Counted from the stretch's first letter, positions 47,153-56,970 are shown. The stretch: 64,000 nucleotides of DNA from a bacterium BMS3Abin14 (GCA_002897695.1 BDTG01000028.1:27231-91230); one strand, 5' to 3'. The notes: a model not told the origin generated them from the sequence alone. Program-made: numbers and translations.

Positions 47153-50100
47153 ATGCTTATTACCGACGCATCCATCGCACGCCGCACAACGGTTTTTGTC
47201 CTGATGCTGATCATACTGGTGGTTGGCCTTTTCAGCTATGTGACCCTCCCCCGGGAATCCAGGCCGGACATCACCATCCCCTATATCCTCGTTCAGACGA
47301 CCTACAAGGGCGCGGCCGCCGAGGATGTCGAGAACCTGATTACCATTCCCCTCGAGCGAAAGTTGAGGGGGATAAAGGATGTGGAAAAGGTCCGTTCGGT
47401 CAGCGCCGAAGGGGCGTCCATGATAACCGTTGAATTTGTCCCCAACGTCGTCATTGATGATGCCCTCCAGAGGGTGCGCGACAAGGTGGACCAGGTCAAG
47501 GGTGACCTGCCGGACGACCTCGAATCGGACCCGCTGGTTCTGGAGATCAACCTTTCCGAGTTCCCGGTCCTCATGATAGCGGTATCCGGACAGGTGGGCG
47601 AAAGGGTGCTGAAAAAGGTATCCGAGGACCTTCAGGACCGCATTGAGGAGATTCCAGGAGTCCTGGAAGTTGATATCACCGGTAGCCGGAAACGGGAGAT
47701 ACGGGTGGAGTTCGACCCGGACCGGATGGCAGCCTATCGCCTCAGTTTTTCTGAAATATTGAGCCTTATAAGGAAAGAGAACGTTAACGTTCCAGGGGGG
47801 AGTATCGATCTGGGGCATGGAAAGTACCTCCTTCGCGTCCCGGGCGAGTTCAGTGATCCGAGGCAGATAGACAACCTGGTTCTGCTTACCCGCGATGGTA
47901 AACCGGTCTACCTGAAGGATGTTGCCACTGTCAGGGACACCTTCGAGGACCCCCGGAGCTATGCCCGCATCAACGGCCGCACCAGCGTTACACTGGCCGT
48001 GAAAAAACGCACCGGGGAGAACATTATCGAGCTTTCGGATCGGGTTTTCCATCTGCTTGACGTGGCACGGCCGTTGCTTCCGCCAGGGGTTGACGTGGCC
48101 GTGACCCTTAACGAGTCGAAGGATATTCGGAGGATGGTGTCCGAATTGGAGAACAACATCATCACCGGTCTCATACTCGTGCTGGGCGTTCTGTTTCTCT
48201 TCCTCGGATTAAGGAGCGCTATCTTCGTAGCTCTGGCCATCCCGTTTTCAATGCTCATCTCTTTTACTGTCCTCCAGGCCATGGGGATCACACTTAACAT
48301 GGTGGTACTTTTTTCCCTCATACTTGCCCTGGGCATGCTGGTGGATAATGCAATCGTCATTGTGGAAAATATCTTCAGGCATATGCAGGAGGGGCGCGAT
48401 CGGGTCGATGCGGCGCGGACCGCGGTTGCGGAGGTTGGCTGGCCCGTAATCGCCTCCACGATCACCACGCTTTGCGCCTTCGGCCCCATGCTGTTCTGGC
48501 CCGGCATAATGGGCGAGTTTATGAAATATCTGCCCACGACCCTCATCGTCGTGCTGTCCGCATCTCTTTTCGTGGCTCTGGTGATAAACCCCGTACTGTG
48601 TGCCACATTCCTCAAGGCCGGGAAGAAGGCGGAAAATAAAAAGGGCAAGGAACCCGTTATCATCCGATTGTATAGCCGGATACTGGGGGTGGCGCTCAAC
48701 CATCGCATCATGGTGGTTTTTTCATCGTTTATTCTCATGGGTGGAATCATCGGGGCCTACGTATTTCTGGGCAACGGCGTTGAGCTTTTCCCCAGCACCG
48801 ATCCCAACCGGGCCAGCATAGAGGTCCAGGCTCCACCGGGAACAAACCTTGATACAACTGACGCACTGGTTCGGACGGTGGAACTCGATGTCAAAAACGA
48901 GGTTGATCTCAAATATGTTATCGCCGGAGTGGGTCTTGCTGAGGGCGGCGGCGGGGGAACCGACTCACGGCTGGGGAAGGTTTCTGTGGAGTTCGTGGAC
49001 CGTAAGCAACGGCATGAAAGTTCTACGGCGGTAATCAAGCGTATCCGGGAATCACTGCGAAATCTTTCGGGCGCCGACGTGAAGGTCGAAAAGGAGAAAA
49101 TGGGGCCTCCGGCCGGAGCCCCGGTGGAGGTACAGATCAGGGGAGAGAGCGTGGAAGTGCTCTCCGCTCTGGTGGAGAAGGTCAAGGGGCTTATCCAGAA
49201 CGTACCCGGACTTGTGGATATGGAAGACGACCTTTCCCGTGCCCAGCCTGAAATAACTGTAGTCGTGGACAGGGAAAAGGCCTCCCTCCTGGGCCTGTCC
49301 ACCATCGAGATTTCCAATACCGTCAAGGCAGCCATCAGCGGATGGAAGCTCGGGGACTATCGGGAAGGTAGTGACGATTATGACATCATAGCCCGGCTTC
49401 CCGAAAGGAGCCGGCGTACTTTTGCTCAGATCGAGAACCTGCTCATTCCAAGAGCTAACGGGGATCCGGTGCCCCTGTCTACGGTGGCCCACCTTCGCAT
49501 GGGCACCGGCTACGGCGCCATCCGGCACCTGGATCAGAAGCGGCTCGCCACGGTGACCGCCAACACCTCGGGACGCAGTTCCATCGAGGTGCTCAAGGAT
49601 GTGAGGGCCCGTCTTAAACAGCTGGACTTGCCGGGTGGCTATTCCATCAAATACGCCGGGGAAAATGAGGAAAAACAGAAAACCTCGGTATTCCTGAGCA
49701 AGGCGTTCGTAGGAGCCATTTTCCTTATCTTCCTTGTCCTCATAACCCAGTTCAACTCCTTCGCACAGGCGCTTATAGTACTTACATCGGTCATCCTGTC
49801 TCTTACCGGTGTGTTTTTCGGCCTCATGGTCACGAGAATGCCCTTCGGGATTATCATGACCGGTATCGGGGTCATCTCGTTGGCCGGAGTAGTGGTGAAC
49901 AACGCCATCGTCCTTATCGATTACGTAAACAAGCTCAGAGAGAAAGGGTTTGCACTTACGGACGCGCTGATCACAGGCGGAACAGTACGATTCCGGCCTG
50001 TTATGCTTACCGCCATTACCACCATCCTGGGGTTATTGCCGATGGCTGTCGGGGTGAGCTTTGATTTCAAGACCTTCAGCCTGCAGATAGGCGGCGAATC

Positions 50101-50269
50101 AGCGCAATGGTGGGGCCCGATGGCCGTTGCGGTGATCTTCGGCCTGACGGTAGCCACTCTCCTGACCCTGGTGGTGGTTCCGGTTCTCTATTCCCTGAAC
50201 GAGACAGTGACCCTTCGAAGCCTTATTCCAGGCCCGTTCCGCCGTAACACGGACGCGGGGGACCTTTAG
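47153..50269 (+). CDS. RND-family multidrug efflux transporter (HAE1/AcrB-like)
   Basis: 1038 residues, standard for AcrB-like proteins. TM1 is followed by a large periplasmic loop, then TM2-6, a second loop and TM7-12. TM4 carries the proton-relay aspartate region in LGMLVDNAIVIVENIFRHMQ; the second half has GVVVNNAIVLIDYVNKLREK, and LPMAVGVSF near the end. TYKGAAAEDVENLITIPLER in the porter region is the usual RND signature. Proton-driven export of drugs, bile-like compounds or metabolites across both membranes with its two partners. The substrate is unknown. It closes the tetR operon; the next gene begins 122 bases later. Confidence 0.95.
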   Translation: MLITDASIARRTTVFVLMLIILVVGLFSYVTLPRESRPDITIPYILVQTTYKGAAAEDVENLITIPLERKLRGIKDVEKVRSVSAEGASMITVEFVPNVVIDDALQRVRDKVDQVKGDLPDDLESDPLVLEINLSEFPVLMIAVSGQVGERVLKKVSEDLQDRIEEIPGVLEVDITGSRKREIRVEFDPDRMAAYRLSFSEILSLIRKENVNVPGGSIDLGHGKYLLRVPGEFSDPRQIDNLVLLTRDGKPVYLKDVATVRDTFEDPRSYARINGRTSVTLAVKKRTGENIIELSDRVFHLLDVARPLLPPGVDVAVTLNESKDIRRMVSELENNIITGLILVLGVLFLFLGLRSAIFVALAIPFSMLISFTVLQAMGITLNMVVLFSLILALGMLVDNAIVIVENIFRHMQEGRDRVDAARTAVAEVGWPVIASTITTLCAFGPMLFWPGIMGEFMKYLPTTLIVVLSASLFVALVINPVLCATFLKAGKKAENKKGKEPVIIRLYSRILGVALNHRIMVVFSSFILMGGIIGAYVFLGNGVELFPSTDPNRASIEVQAPPGTNLDTTDALVRTVELDVKNEVDLKYVIAGVGLAEGGGGGTDSRLGKVSVEFVDRKQRHESSTAVIKRIRESLRNLSGADVKVEKEKMGPPAGAPVEVQIRGESVEVLSALVEKVKGLIQNVPGLVDMEDDLSRAQPEITVVVDREKASLLGLSTIEISNTVKAAISGWKLGDYREGSDDYDIIARLPERSRRTFAQIENLLIPRANGDPVPLSTVAHLRMGTGYGAIRHLDQKRLATVTANTSGRSSIEVLKDVRARLKQLDLPGGYSIKYAGENEEKQKTSVFLSKAFVGAIFLIFLVLITQFNSFAQALIVLTSVILSLTGVFFGLMVTRMPFGIIMTGIGVISLAGVVVNNAIVLIDYVNKLREKGFALTDALITGGTVRFRPVMLTAITTILGLLPMAVGVSFDFKTFSLQIGGESAQWWGPMAVAVIFGLTVATLLTLVVVPVLYSLNETVTLRSLIPGPFRRNTDAGDL

Positions 50270-50391
50270 TCGTTCGCCGGATGGTGTCAGAGCACCTTGC
50301 ATCATTGTTGAAAACAACCATACCTTATGATAAGTCTGGTATTGTGTAATCCGAAAATCCGGCAGCAGATTGGAAAAAGGGGGATAATATT

Positions 50392-51450
50392 TTGAATAAC
50401 CGGTCCTTTGGCCTGAAAATCAAGGATCTGGGGGGCGGATCACCGCGTGTGCTTGTAGTCGACGACGATCACCTTCTCAATACAATCATCAGAAATGCGC
50501 TGGCGGATAAGAAGGTCAATGTAGACCAGGCTGAGGACGGCGTGCAGGCCACCCTCCTTCTGGAAAACAACAAGTATGATCTGGTCCTCTGCGACATTGT
50601 AATGCCCGGTGTGGACGGATTGAAAATCCTCCATTTCGTCCGGGAGAGGGATCCGGAACTGCCGTTCATCATGGTAACCTCTCAATCCGACATGAAAAGC
50701 GTCCTGAAAGCCATTCGGCTGGGGATCTCGGATTACATCACCAAACCGTTCGATGTCCAGGAATTAGGCTGGCGGGTTGAGAAGGCTCTCGATAGATCGA
50801 GGTTGTTGAGGATGGAGCGGAACTATAAAAAGAATCTCGAACAGATGCTTGTGCAGCAGGCTGAAGAAAATCGGCGGTTGTTTTTTGAGGCTGTTGAATC
50901 CCTGGTCAACACGCTGGAAGCCAAAGATGTGTACACCAAAGGACACTCCATAAGGGTTACCCGATACGCGATGGGGTTTGTTAAACATATCGGCCTGCCA
51001 TTCGAAGAGGCGACCAATGTTCAGGTTGCAGCCCGTCTTCACGACATTGGAAAAATATCCATCGACGATGCCATACTCAACAAACAGGGGAAGCTCACCG
51101 TTGAGGAGTACGAAGAGATAAAGAAACATCCCGAAACAAGTTGTTCCATATTAAAACCCATTATCGATGACGAGACACTGGAGATAATTATGCATCACCA
51201 TGAAAGGTGGGATGGCAATGGGTATCCAGGTGGATTGGCCGGAGAAAAAATACCTTTCGGGGCCAGGGTTCTTTGCCTGGCAGATGCTTTTGACGCAATT
51301 TCATCGGAACGTTCCTACAAGGCGGCGCTGCCTTTCGAGGAAAGCATTGCCGAGATAAAATCCGGTTCAGGGGCATATTTTTCGCCCGACCTCGTATACG
51401 GGTTCGTTGAATCCCTGAGGAAGAACCGCAAACTTTACGGGTTTGGATAA
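50392..51450 (+). CDS. Response regulator with HD-GYP phosphodiesterase domain
   Basis: 352 residues from TTG 50392, which has AAAGGGGGAT upstream. Receiver (about 18-135: VVDDDHLLNTI, acceptor in VLCDIVMPGVDGLK, Lys in YITKPFD), a short linker helix, then HD-GYP (about 160-345): catalytic HDIGK in AARLHDIGKISIDD, HHHERWDGNGYPGGL with the GYP triad, and LADAFDAISSERSYK. HD-GYP proteins break down cyclic-di-GMP, so this opposes the GGDEF protein at 6.8 kb. It has its own leader and appears to be a single gene. Confidence 0.93.
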   Translation: MNNRSFGLKIKDLGGGSPRVLVVDDDHLLNTIIRNALADKKVNVDQAEDGVQATLLLENNKYDLVLCDIVMPGVDGLKILHFVRERDPELPFIMVTSQSDMKSVLKAIRLGISDYITKPFDVQELGWRVEKALDRSRLLRMERNYKKNLEQMLVQQAEENRRLFFEAVESLVNTLEAKDVYTKGHSIRVTRYAMGFVKHIGLPFEEATNVQVAARLHDIGKISIDDAILNKQGKLTVEEYEEIKKHPETSCSILKPIIDDETLEIIMHHHERWDGNGYPGGLAGEKIPFGARVLCLADAFDAISSERSYKAALPFEESIAEIKSGSGAYFSPDLVYGFVESLRKNRKLYGFG

Positions 51451-51466
51451 CCGGCCTGATGCAGGT

Positions 51467-52615
51467 CTATTCCACGTCTCTTTCCCGCATTGCATCGTGC
51501 AGGAGGTTGTTGCCGTCGCAACGGTAACAATGATTCTCGGTTCCCGGTGGCACATCACCGTCCAGTACCAGATCCGCAGCCTCACGAATGGCCTCCGCAT
51601 ACCATTTCCCGGAGGGCGCCCGATGGCCCGCGAAGCGGGAGCCGGGACTTGGAGACCAGACGAACGGAACAACGTTGGCCCCCATTCTCGTCATGGTCTT
51701 CACACCATCAAGGAAGGCGTCTTTCGGTTCCAGACCCATCACAAAGACCGCAAAAACATTGCCCTCTCCAAATACCTCGACGGCGCTTTCGATCGACCGG
51801 AGGAATTGTGTGTGCGATGTATTTTCCGCTTTTCCGGGACAAATGGCCCGGTAAAGCGCCTCGTCCCAGATTTCCATGCTGTATCCGATAGCCTGTATAC
51901 CGGTGTCGTAGTAACGCTTTATATCGTCACCCTTCGCAGGCGATGGCAGGACCGTACCGGGGATGCGGCCCGCCCCCGTATGTCTCCGGATAGAGGCGAA
52001 GATGTCTTCAACGACCGACGCCTCTCTCTCGTGCGCAAAGCAGCCGCCTGTGAGCAGGACATGGTTGACGATGCCCTCTTCCCACGCGGTACCGGCAACC
52101 TCTCCAATCAATTCCGCATCCTTCTTTTTCAGCACGGAATCATATTTCCGGGAAGTGGAAACGAGATTACAGAACAGGCATTGCTGCCCGCTCGCGAAGT
52201 GGCTGCAATAGTTCTGGTAACAAAAAAACAGACAGTCCTCTCCCCCGATCTGCCCAATCTGGGCCATTTTTTTGCTCTCGGCAAGCTCATAATCGTAAAA
52301 TGCGGGGCGCTTGATCCACTTCACCTCGCACACATCCCGGTCACGGTGGAACAACCGCAGAATCCCGTCGTCAGCCCGCACGCAGAATGGCGATGACGAG
52401 TTCAACCGGAACTGAACAACGGTCCCGCCAGGCAGGAGAAAATCGTCCGGCAATTCGGAGCCTGCATGGTCCTCCATATCCCAACCAAAGAGGCCGTGCT
52501 TCTGTTCCTTGTAGTCTGTGCCGACCCCCGCCAACGCTTCTTCGGCAGTTCTCACGCCCTCGACCAGGAGGGAGGCCTTAAGTTCGATCATGTCACCCGT
52601 GTATGTCTCGTTCAT
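51467..52615 (-). CDS. Radical SAM protein with atypical CX8CX2C cluster motif
   Basis: 382 residues from ATG 52615 (AAGGAAA upstream); longer starts to 52639 are possible. The cluster region reads YCSHFASGQQCLFCNL: C137-x8-C146-x2-C149, instead of CX3CX2C, with two extra cysteines just before (C128, C132). Other SAM-barrel traits are present: VLLTGGCFAHERE (a GGE-like motif read as GGC), SMEIWDEALYRAICPG, and FAVFVMGLEPKD. It ends with HCYRCDGNNLLHD, perhaps an auxiliary cysteine pair. I do not recognise the subfamily or substrate. It is convergent with the HD-GYP gene, with only 16 bases between the stops. Confidence 0.75.
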   Translation of the reverse strand: MNETYTGDMIELKASLLVEGVRTAEEALAGVGTDYKEQKHGLFGWDMEDHAGSELPDDFLLPGGTVVQFRLNSSSPFCVRADDGILRLFHRDRDVCEVKWIKRPAFYDYELAESKKMAQIGQIGGEDCLFFCYQNYCSHFASGQQCLFCNLVSTSRKYDSVLKKKDAELIGEVAGTAWEEGIVNHVLLTGGCFAHEREASVVEDIFASIRRHTGAGRIPGTVLPSPAKGDDIKRYYDTGIQAIGYSMEIWDEALYRAICPGKAENTSHTQFLRSIESAVEVFGEGNVFAVFVMGLEPKDAFLDGVKTMTRMGANVVPFVWSPSPGSRFAGHRAPSGKWYAEAIREAADLVLDGDVPPGTENHCYRCDGNNLLHDAMRERDVE

Positions 52616-53114
52616 CGCTTTCCTTTCCATGTTACCCAAAGTTCAGTTCATCGGCACGCGGAAGCGCGTCCGCCGGATATTATAATTCCGGTATCCATGA
52701 AATCAAGAAAAAATATCAACGAGGGCCGGTTTCCCTATCCATAATACGGGTAATTCCGAGTTGATCCGCGGTAAATAATTTAAGGTTCATCCGGGAAATG
52801 AGTATCTGGATGAGTACTATACCCTACCATTTGTCATCGCGAACCGTATCCCACGTGAAGCGATCCCGTGGGCGACCGGAAGGCGCCGCAAAGACCTTTT
52901 CAGCCGTGCACGAGATTGCCACGCCTACGGTTTCACTCGGGCTCGCAATGACAGCAAAATAATAAAGGTACGCATTAACCGGATGATCCTGATTTAAAGG
53001 CTTATCAGCCGCTGATCTTCGCTGATAGACCTGAAGCTGAACCATAACCTTGGGGGTGGAGCGGCGTTGTGGTAAAATAAAGCGGTCTATCGCGGTGAGC
53101 CGGTTTTGCGGTGT
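52616..53114. other. Gene-free stretch with dispersed repeats
   Basis: Separates two minus-strand genes. From left: the leader of the radical SAM gene, an inverted copy of the ACCGCGGAT repeat (52764-52780), a 122-base palindromic element (52832-52953), and a CAGCCGCTGATCTTCGCTGA unit near 53009-53030. No coding sequence is seen. Confidence 0.6.
52832..52953. repeat. Palindromic REP/MITE-like element, about 122 bases
   Basis: Ends TGTCATCGCGA (52832-52842) and TCGCAATGACA (52943-52953) are inverted repeats with one mismatch. The interior (GAGATTGCCACGCC and similar) is of the widespread TGTCATTGCGAG...TCGCAATGACA family seen as scattered intergenic elements. It has no coding capacity. Confidence 0.75.
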
Positions 53115-54572
53115 TTACCAGTCCAGCAGTGTTCTTTCGCCTTCCAGGCTGCGGATCTCCGTCACGTCTTCGGTAGCCTCCAGACACCCTTCGTAATTCC
53201 CCTCCTCGTCCCTGATGGCGTAGTAGCGGATGAACAGGAAGCGCCCGTTCATCCGGATCCAGAAATTGGCGGTATCCTTTTCCCCGTTCCTGAAGGCGTC
53301 CAGGATCCTCTGGACGATGTGCACGCTGTCGGGCGGATGGCAGTTCTGTACAGCTCTGCCTATTATCCCCGGGCTCCTTGGGAAAATCCGCTCCTTGTTG
53401 GCAGAATAGTACTGAACCTTGTCTTCGGCGTCCACAAAGGTGATATCCACAGGCAGGTTCATCATGACGAGGTCCAGCTGCTTCGGGGTCAGACCTCCCG
53501 TGGAAAGCCACAATGGGGCATTTCCCGCCCCATGGCGTTCGGGCGGGGCCTCTGAGAGTGGCCCTTCGACCGGCAGCCAGGTCCCGGCCGGTTCCACCAG
53601 GGCATATCCGATCTCGTCGCTGCCCGCCAGGACCCTTCCCCAGTCCGAATCGGACAGTATCTCCAGGGCCATGGGAAACAGGATATTCTCCTCCTTGTAG
53701 ATCATGTTGGAGACAGCAGTGGTAAGGACCTGTCCGTCCACCTCAACATCGCCGGCCTGCCCTTCGTCAAGTTCCCCTCGCACACCTTTGAGCAGGGCTC
53801 GGATGTCATCGTGAAGCGCCCACATGACCCTTGAAGGACCAGTGATCTCGTGGTCCTCCAGGACGGGAAAGAGCTGATTTTCCTTCCTGATATAATGTTT
53901 TTCGATCTCCGACAGACGGGTCAAAAGGCCGTCGAGCTCCTGGAGCCGGTTTTTGAGGGTCTCTTCATCGGGCAGATGAGCAAGGCCTGGGAGGATCATT
54001 CTCATCCGATCGGTGACCTCCCCCAACGCCCGATTTTCCAGCCGAAAAGTGTGTACGGGATGTCCGGGCGGGACAGCCTCGGGGGGGTTATCCCCAAAGG
54101 ACTCGGAGAAAACCTGCACGTGGACGTCGCAGAGGTTCTTGATCTCATCCTCACCGATGCCATCCTTGATCAGAGCCTGCTCCATCTCGGCGATCTCGGA
54201 GGCGCTCACCTCCTGCAGGAGCCTTGCGAAACGGGCTTTCTGCTCCTCCGGGGCCTTTCCCTCGTGAAGCCCCTTGACTATCTCCTTGAGGGTGGCGATT
54301 CGTGCCTCCCTCTCCTCAGGCAACGGAGGACCCTTCTCCGAGTCGTCAACCGGCGCGTGGATCATGGCGGCCGTGATCCTGCGGTGGAACTCATCGTATG
54401 ACAATCCGCTCATCTCGGCCGCATGTTCAAAAGTGGCAAAACGGCCAAGAGTCTTGCGGAGGAGGGGGTTCTTCAGCTTGTTGAACTCGGGAGAAATATT
54501 GGTCAGGACCTTGAGAAGATGAGGATTTTCCTCCAGCAGATTAAGGATTTTGGTATTTTTGTCTATTTTCAT
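53115..54572 (-). CDS. DUF1858/DUF438/hemerythrin/PAS multidomain protein
   Basis: 485 residues. Order: DUF1858-like N-terminus (1-65, KILNLLEENPHLLKVL), a DUF438 region (about 90-165), a hemerythrin-like helical bundle (about 170-310: VHTFRLENRALGEV, EKHYIRKENQLFPVLEDHE, YKEENILFPMALE), and a C-terminal PAS domain (about 365-480: PVDITFVDAEDKVQYYSANK). Such proteins may bind O2 or NO at a di-iron site and often go with nitrosative-stress genes; that role is known only loosely. An FNR/HcpR-like site lies about 60 bases upstream, fitting redox or NO control. Start ATG 54572 follows GGAGG. Confidence 0.85.
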   Translation of the reverse strand: MKIDKNTKILNLLEENPHLLKVLTNISPEFNKLKNPLLRKTLGRFATFEHAAEMSGLSYDEFHRRITAAMIHAPVDDSEKGPPLPEEREARIATLKEIVKGLHEGKAPEEQKARFARLLQEVSASEIAEMEQALIKDGIGEDEIKNLCDVHVQVFSESFGDNPPEAVPPGHPVHTFRLENRALGEVTDRMRMILPGLAHLPDEETLKNRLQELDGLLTRLSEIEKHYIRKENQLFPVLEDHEITGPSRVMWALHDDIRALLKGVRGELDEGQAGDVEVDGQVLTTAVSNMIYKEENILFPMALEILSDSDWGRVLAGSDEIGYALVEPAGTWLPVEGPLSEAPPERHGAGNAPLWLSTGGLTPKQLDLVMMNLPVDITFVDAEDKVQYYSANKERIFPRSPGIIGRAVQNCHPPDSVHIVQRILDAFRNGEKDTANFWIRMNGRFLFIRYYAIRDEEGNYEGCLEATEDVTEIRSLEGERTLLDW

Positions 54573-54625
54573 TGTTACCTCCGCAGTGTTTCTTTAGAGA
54601 ATAGCAGAGATCGGTGATTGCAGCA

Positions 54626-54639
54626 TTGATCAAGGTCAA
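54626..54639. promoter_or_regulatory. CRP/FNR-type site TTGAT-CAAG-GTCAA (HcpR/FNR-like)
   Basis: Half sites TTGAT and GTCAA with four central bases, centred about 60 bases upstream of the minus-strand DUF438 gene. This is the classic FNR/DNR/HcpR spacing. No CRP/FNR regulator gene is in the window. Confidence 0.55.
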
Positions 54640-54666
54640 AGGATGGGGGATGGTGACCTCTCCGAG

Positions 54667-56631
54667 CTATTCGTCCTGCCCACACTGCCTGGTGGGTGCG
54701 GTGCCCGGGATGAAAGCCTCCACGATGGTATGGGGACAGGCGGGGCCGGCCAGGAGGCCAGAGACCGGATCCACCTCCACCAGGTCGATCCCATCGGGGA
54801 CGGGAAATGGGGTTGGAGGCACATCCTTAAGGGCGTTTTCCATGAAATTCATCCAGATGGGGAGCGCTGCTCGGGCCCCTGTTTCACCGTACCCGAGATC
54901 CTTTGAATGATCAAATCCAACCCAGGCTCCTGCGGTCAGGCCCGGGACGTAGCCGATAAACCATGCATCGTGATAACCATCGGTAGTCCCTGTTTTGCCG
55001 CCGGAGGGGCGTCCCATGGCCCTGGATCTTCTGCCGGTCCCGTATCGGTTGACCCCCTCAAGGAGGTTGGTCATCTGGTAGGATACCTGGGGAGAGAGAA
55101 CATCCGAAAGATGGGATGGCGCCTCCCAGATAACTGAGCCTTCGCGGTCCTTGACCCTCTTGACCAGATGGGGGGATGCCAGAATGCCATTGTTATCAAA
55201 AACGCCGAAGGCGGAAACCATCTGAAGAAGAGAAACATCGAATGTGCCGAGGGCCATGGACGGGTATGGTTTCAGGTCGGCCGAGATACCCAGGCGTCGG
55301 GCCGTGTCAATGACGGGCTGGTAGCCAAGGCGCAGCAGCAGGTCAACCGATGCTGCGTTCAGGGACTTCTCCAGGGCCGTTCTCAGGGTGACCGGGCCGT
55401 GGTATTGCTTCGAGTAGTTTCTTGGCACCCAGGGTGCGGATTGACCCTTGATGGAAATTTCCATGGGGCTGTCGTTTAGTATGTCGGATGGGGTAAAACC
55501 TGAGGAAAGGGCGGCAGCATAGAGGACGGGTTTGAAAGATGACCCCGGCTGCCTCTTTGCCTGGGTGGCCCGGTTAAACGGTGATTGGGTAAAATCCCTT
55601 CCACCGACCATGGCCTTGATATCCCCGGTGGAAGGGTCCAGGGCGACCATGGCCGCCTGAACCGGTTCCGTGCCCCCTTCGGGATGACGTTTGGCGTAGC
55701 TTTCCAGACCTTTCTTCACCGCATTTTCCGCGTCCCTCTGCATGTCGAGATTCAGGGTCGACTCGATTACAAGGCCGCCGCGGTAGATAAGGTTGGCGCT
55801 TATCCTGGACTCCAGGTTTCGCCTGACGATCTCGGTGAAATAGGGGGCCGGGTCCTCCGGGGCCGCTGACGGCCGGAGGGTAACGCCTTCCTCGACAGTC
55901 AGGCGATAGGTCTCATCGTTGATATATCCCTCGTTAAGGAGCCGTAACAGGACGACCCGCATTCTGGCGGCGGCCTTTTTAGGATGATTCAGGGGGGAAT
56001 AGAGTGTGGGAGAGCGTGGAAGCCCGGCGATCATTGCGCATTCGGCGAGGTCAAGTTCTCTGACACCCTTGCCGAAATATGTTCTTGCGGCAGCCTCTAC
56101 CCCGTAGGCCCCTTCCCCGAGGTAGATCTGGTTCAGATACATGGTGAGAATTTCGTCCTTTGAATATCTGCGTTCAATGTTTATGGCGAGGATGGCCTCC
56201 TTGAGCTTCCGGGTAATGGTCTTTTCGGGGGTCAGGAAAAGGACCTTGGCAAGCTGCTGCGTAAGGGTGCTGCCCCCTTCGGCCATGCGAAGGGTTGTCA
56301 CATCCTTCCAGACGGCACGAGCGATGCCCTTTATGTCGAGGCCGAAGTGCTGGTAGAAGCGGGAATCCTCCACGGCGATAATCGCCTCGATGAGATCTTT
56401 AGGTATCTCCCGGAGGGGTACGGGTATTCTTCGCTCGACGAACAGGGAGGAGATGGGCGTTCCATCGTCCGACAGAATAGTCGTGACGGCGCTGGGTTCG
56501 TAGGTCGCAAGGGCCTCCACCTGGGGGAGATTCTGGGTCAGCGCCAGGAGGGAGCCAAGAAGGGCGCCGACCACCATGGCCGCGGCAATGGGAATCGCCA
56601 CCCAATGCCATTTGGAATATCGCAACGACAT
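54667..56631 (-). CDS. mrcA: Class A penicillin-binding protein 1A
   Basis: 654 residues, one N-terminal transmembrane helix (about 12-32), then glycosyltransferase family 51 (about 55-230: EDSRFYQHFGLDIKGIARAV with the catalytic Glu, GGSTLTQQLAKVLFL, RKLKEAILAI). The transpeptidase domain (about 305-610) has the active serine in PGSSFKP (SxxK), SLN in the second motif, and KTGTT. It polymerises and cross-links peptidoglycan in the periplasm. It is shorter than E. coli PBP1A, with a compact C-terminus. It reads towards the DUF438 gene on the same strand. Confidence 0.93.
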   Translation of the reverse strand: MSLRYSKWHWVAIPIAAAMVVGALLGSLLALTQNLPQVEALATYEPSAVTTILSDDGTPISSLFVERRIPVPLREIPKDLIEAIIAVEDSRFYQHFGLDIKGIARAVWKDVTTLRMAEGGSTLTQQLAKVLFLTPEKTITRKLKEAILAINIERRYSKDEILTMYLNQIYLGEGAYGVEAAARTYFGKGVRELDLAECAMIAGLPRSPTLYSPLNHPKKAAARMRVVLLRLLNEGYINDETYRLTVEEGVTLRPSAAPEDPAPYFTEIVRRNLESRISANLIYRGGLVIESTLNLDMQRDAENAVKKGLESYAKRHPEGGTEPVQAAMVALDPSTGDIKAMVGGRDFTQSPFNRATQAKRQPGSSFKPVLYAAALSSGFTPSDILNDSPMEISIKGQSAPWVPRNYSKQYHGPVTLRTALEKSLNAASVDLLLRLGYQPVIDTARRLGISADLKPYPSMALGTFDVSLLQMVSAFGVFDNNGILASPHLVKRVKDREGSVIWEAPSHLSDVLSPQVSYQMTNLLEGVNRYGTGRRSRAMGRPSGGKTGTTDGYHDAWFIGYVPGLTAGAWVGFDHSKDLGYGETGARAALPIWMNFMENALKDVPPTPFPVPDGIDLVEVDPVSGLLAGPACPHTIVEAFIPGTAPTRQCGQDE

Positions 56632-56970
56632 GCCCAGTATTTAGCATGTACCGGTGCGTCAGGGAACTGCAATAAGTCCTCTCAGACTGTTCACGGGAGG
56701 ATCTGTCGGTTCAGCCCTGAAGCCACTTCGGTTAATGCCCCTCTGAGGGTGCGACATTTTTGTCGGCCCGAGGATCGCTGACTGAGAATTTTCAGCCATA
56801 AACAATTGTATTTCAAAGAGAATAAGCGTTTTGCCCCTGAAAGCAGATATCCGATGTGTCTCACCACGGCGCCTTCCACTTCACCCTTTACCCCAGTCCA
56901 ATCCCAGGTTATAAAAAGAATTTTCCTGAAAAAAATATTCGGCATACTTTCTGCTTGATGCTTATGGGAG
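56632..56970. other. Divergent intergenic region between pbp1A and the GAF gene
   Basis: Promoter region for genes on both sides. It holds a small dyad GACA-TTTT-TGTC near 56753-56765 and an AT-rich stretch (56905-56960) that may carry the promoter for the GAF/CheY pair. No gene is seen. Confidence 0.45.

Noticed and set aside
46073-48052. Long open frame antisense to the efflux adaptor and pump
   Set aside because: It crosses two well-supported genes on the other strand and has no protein-like motifs; a by-product of GC-ending codons.
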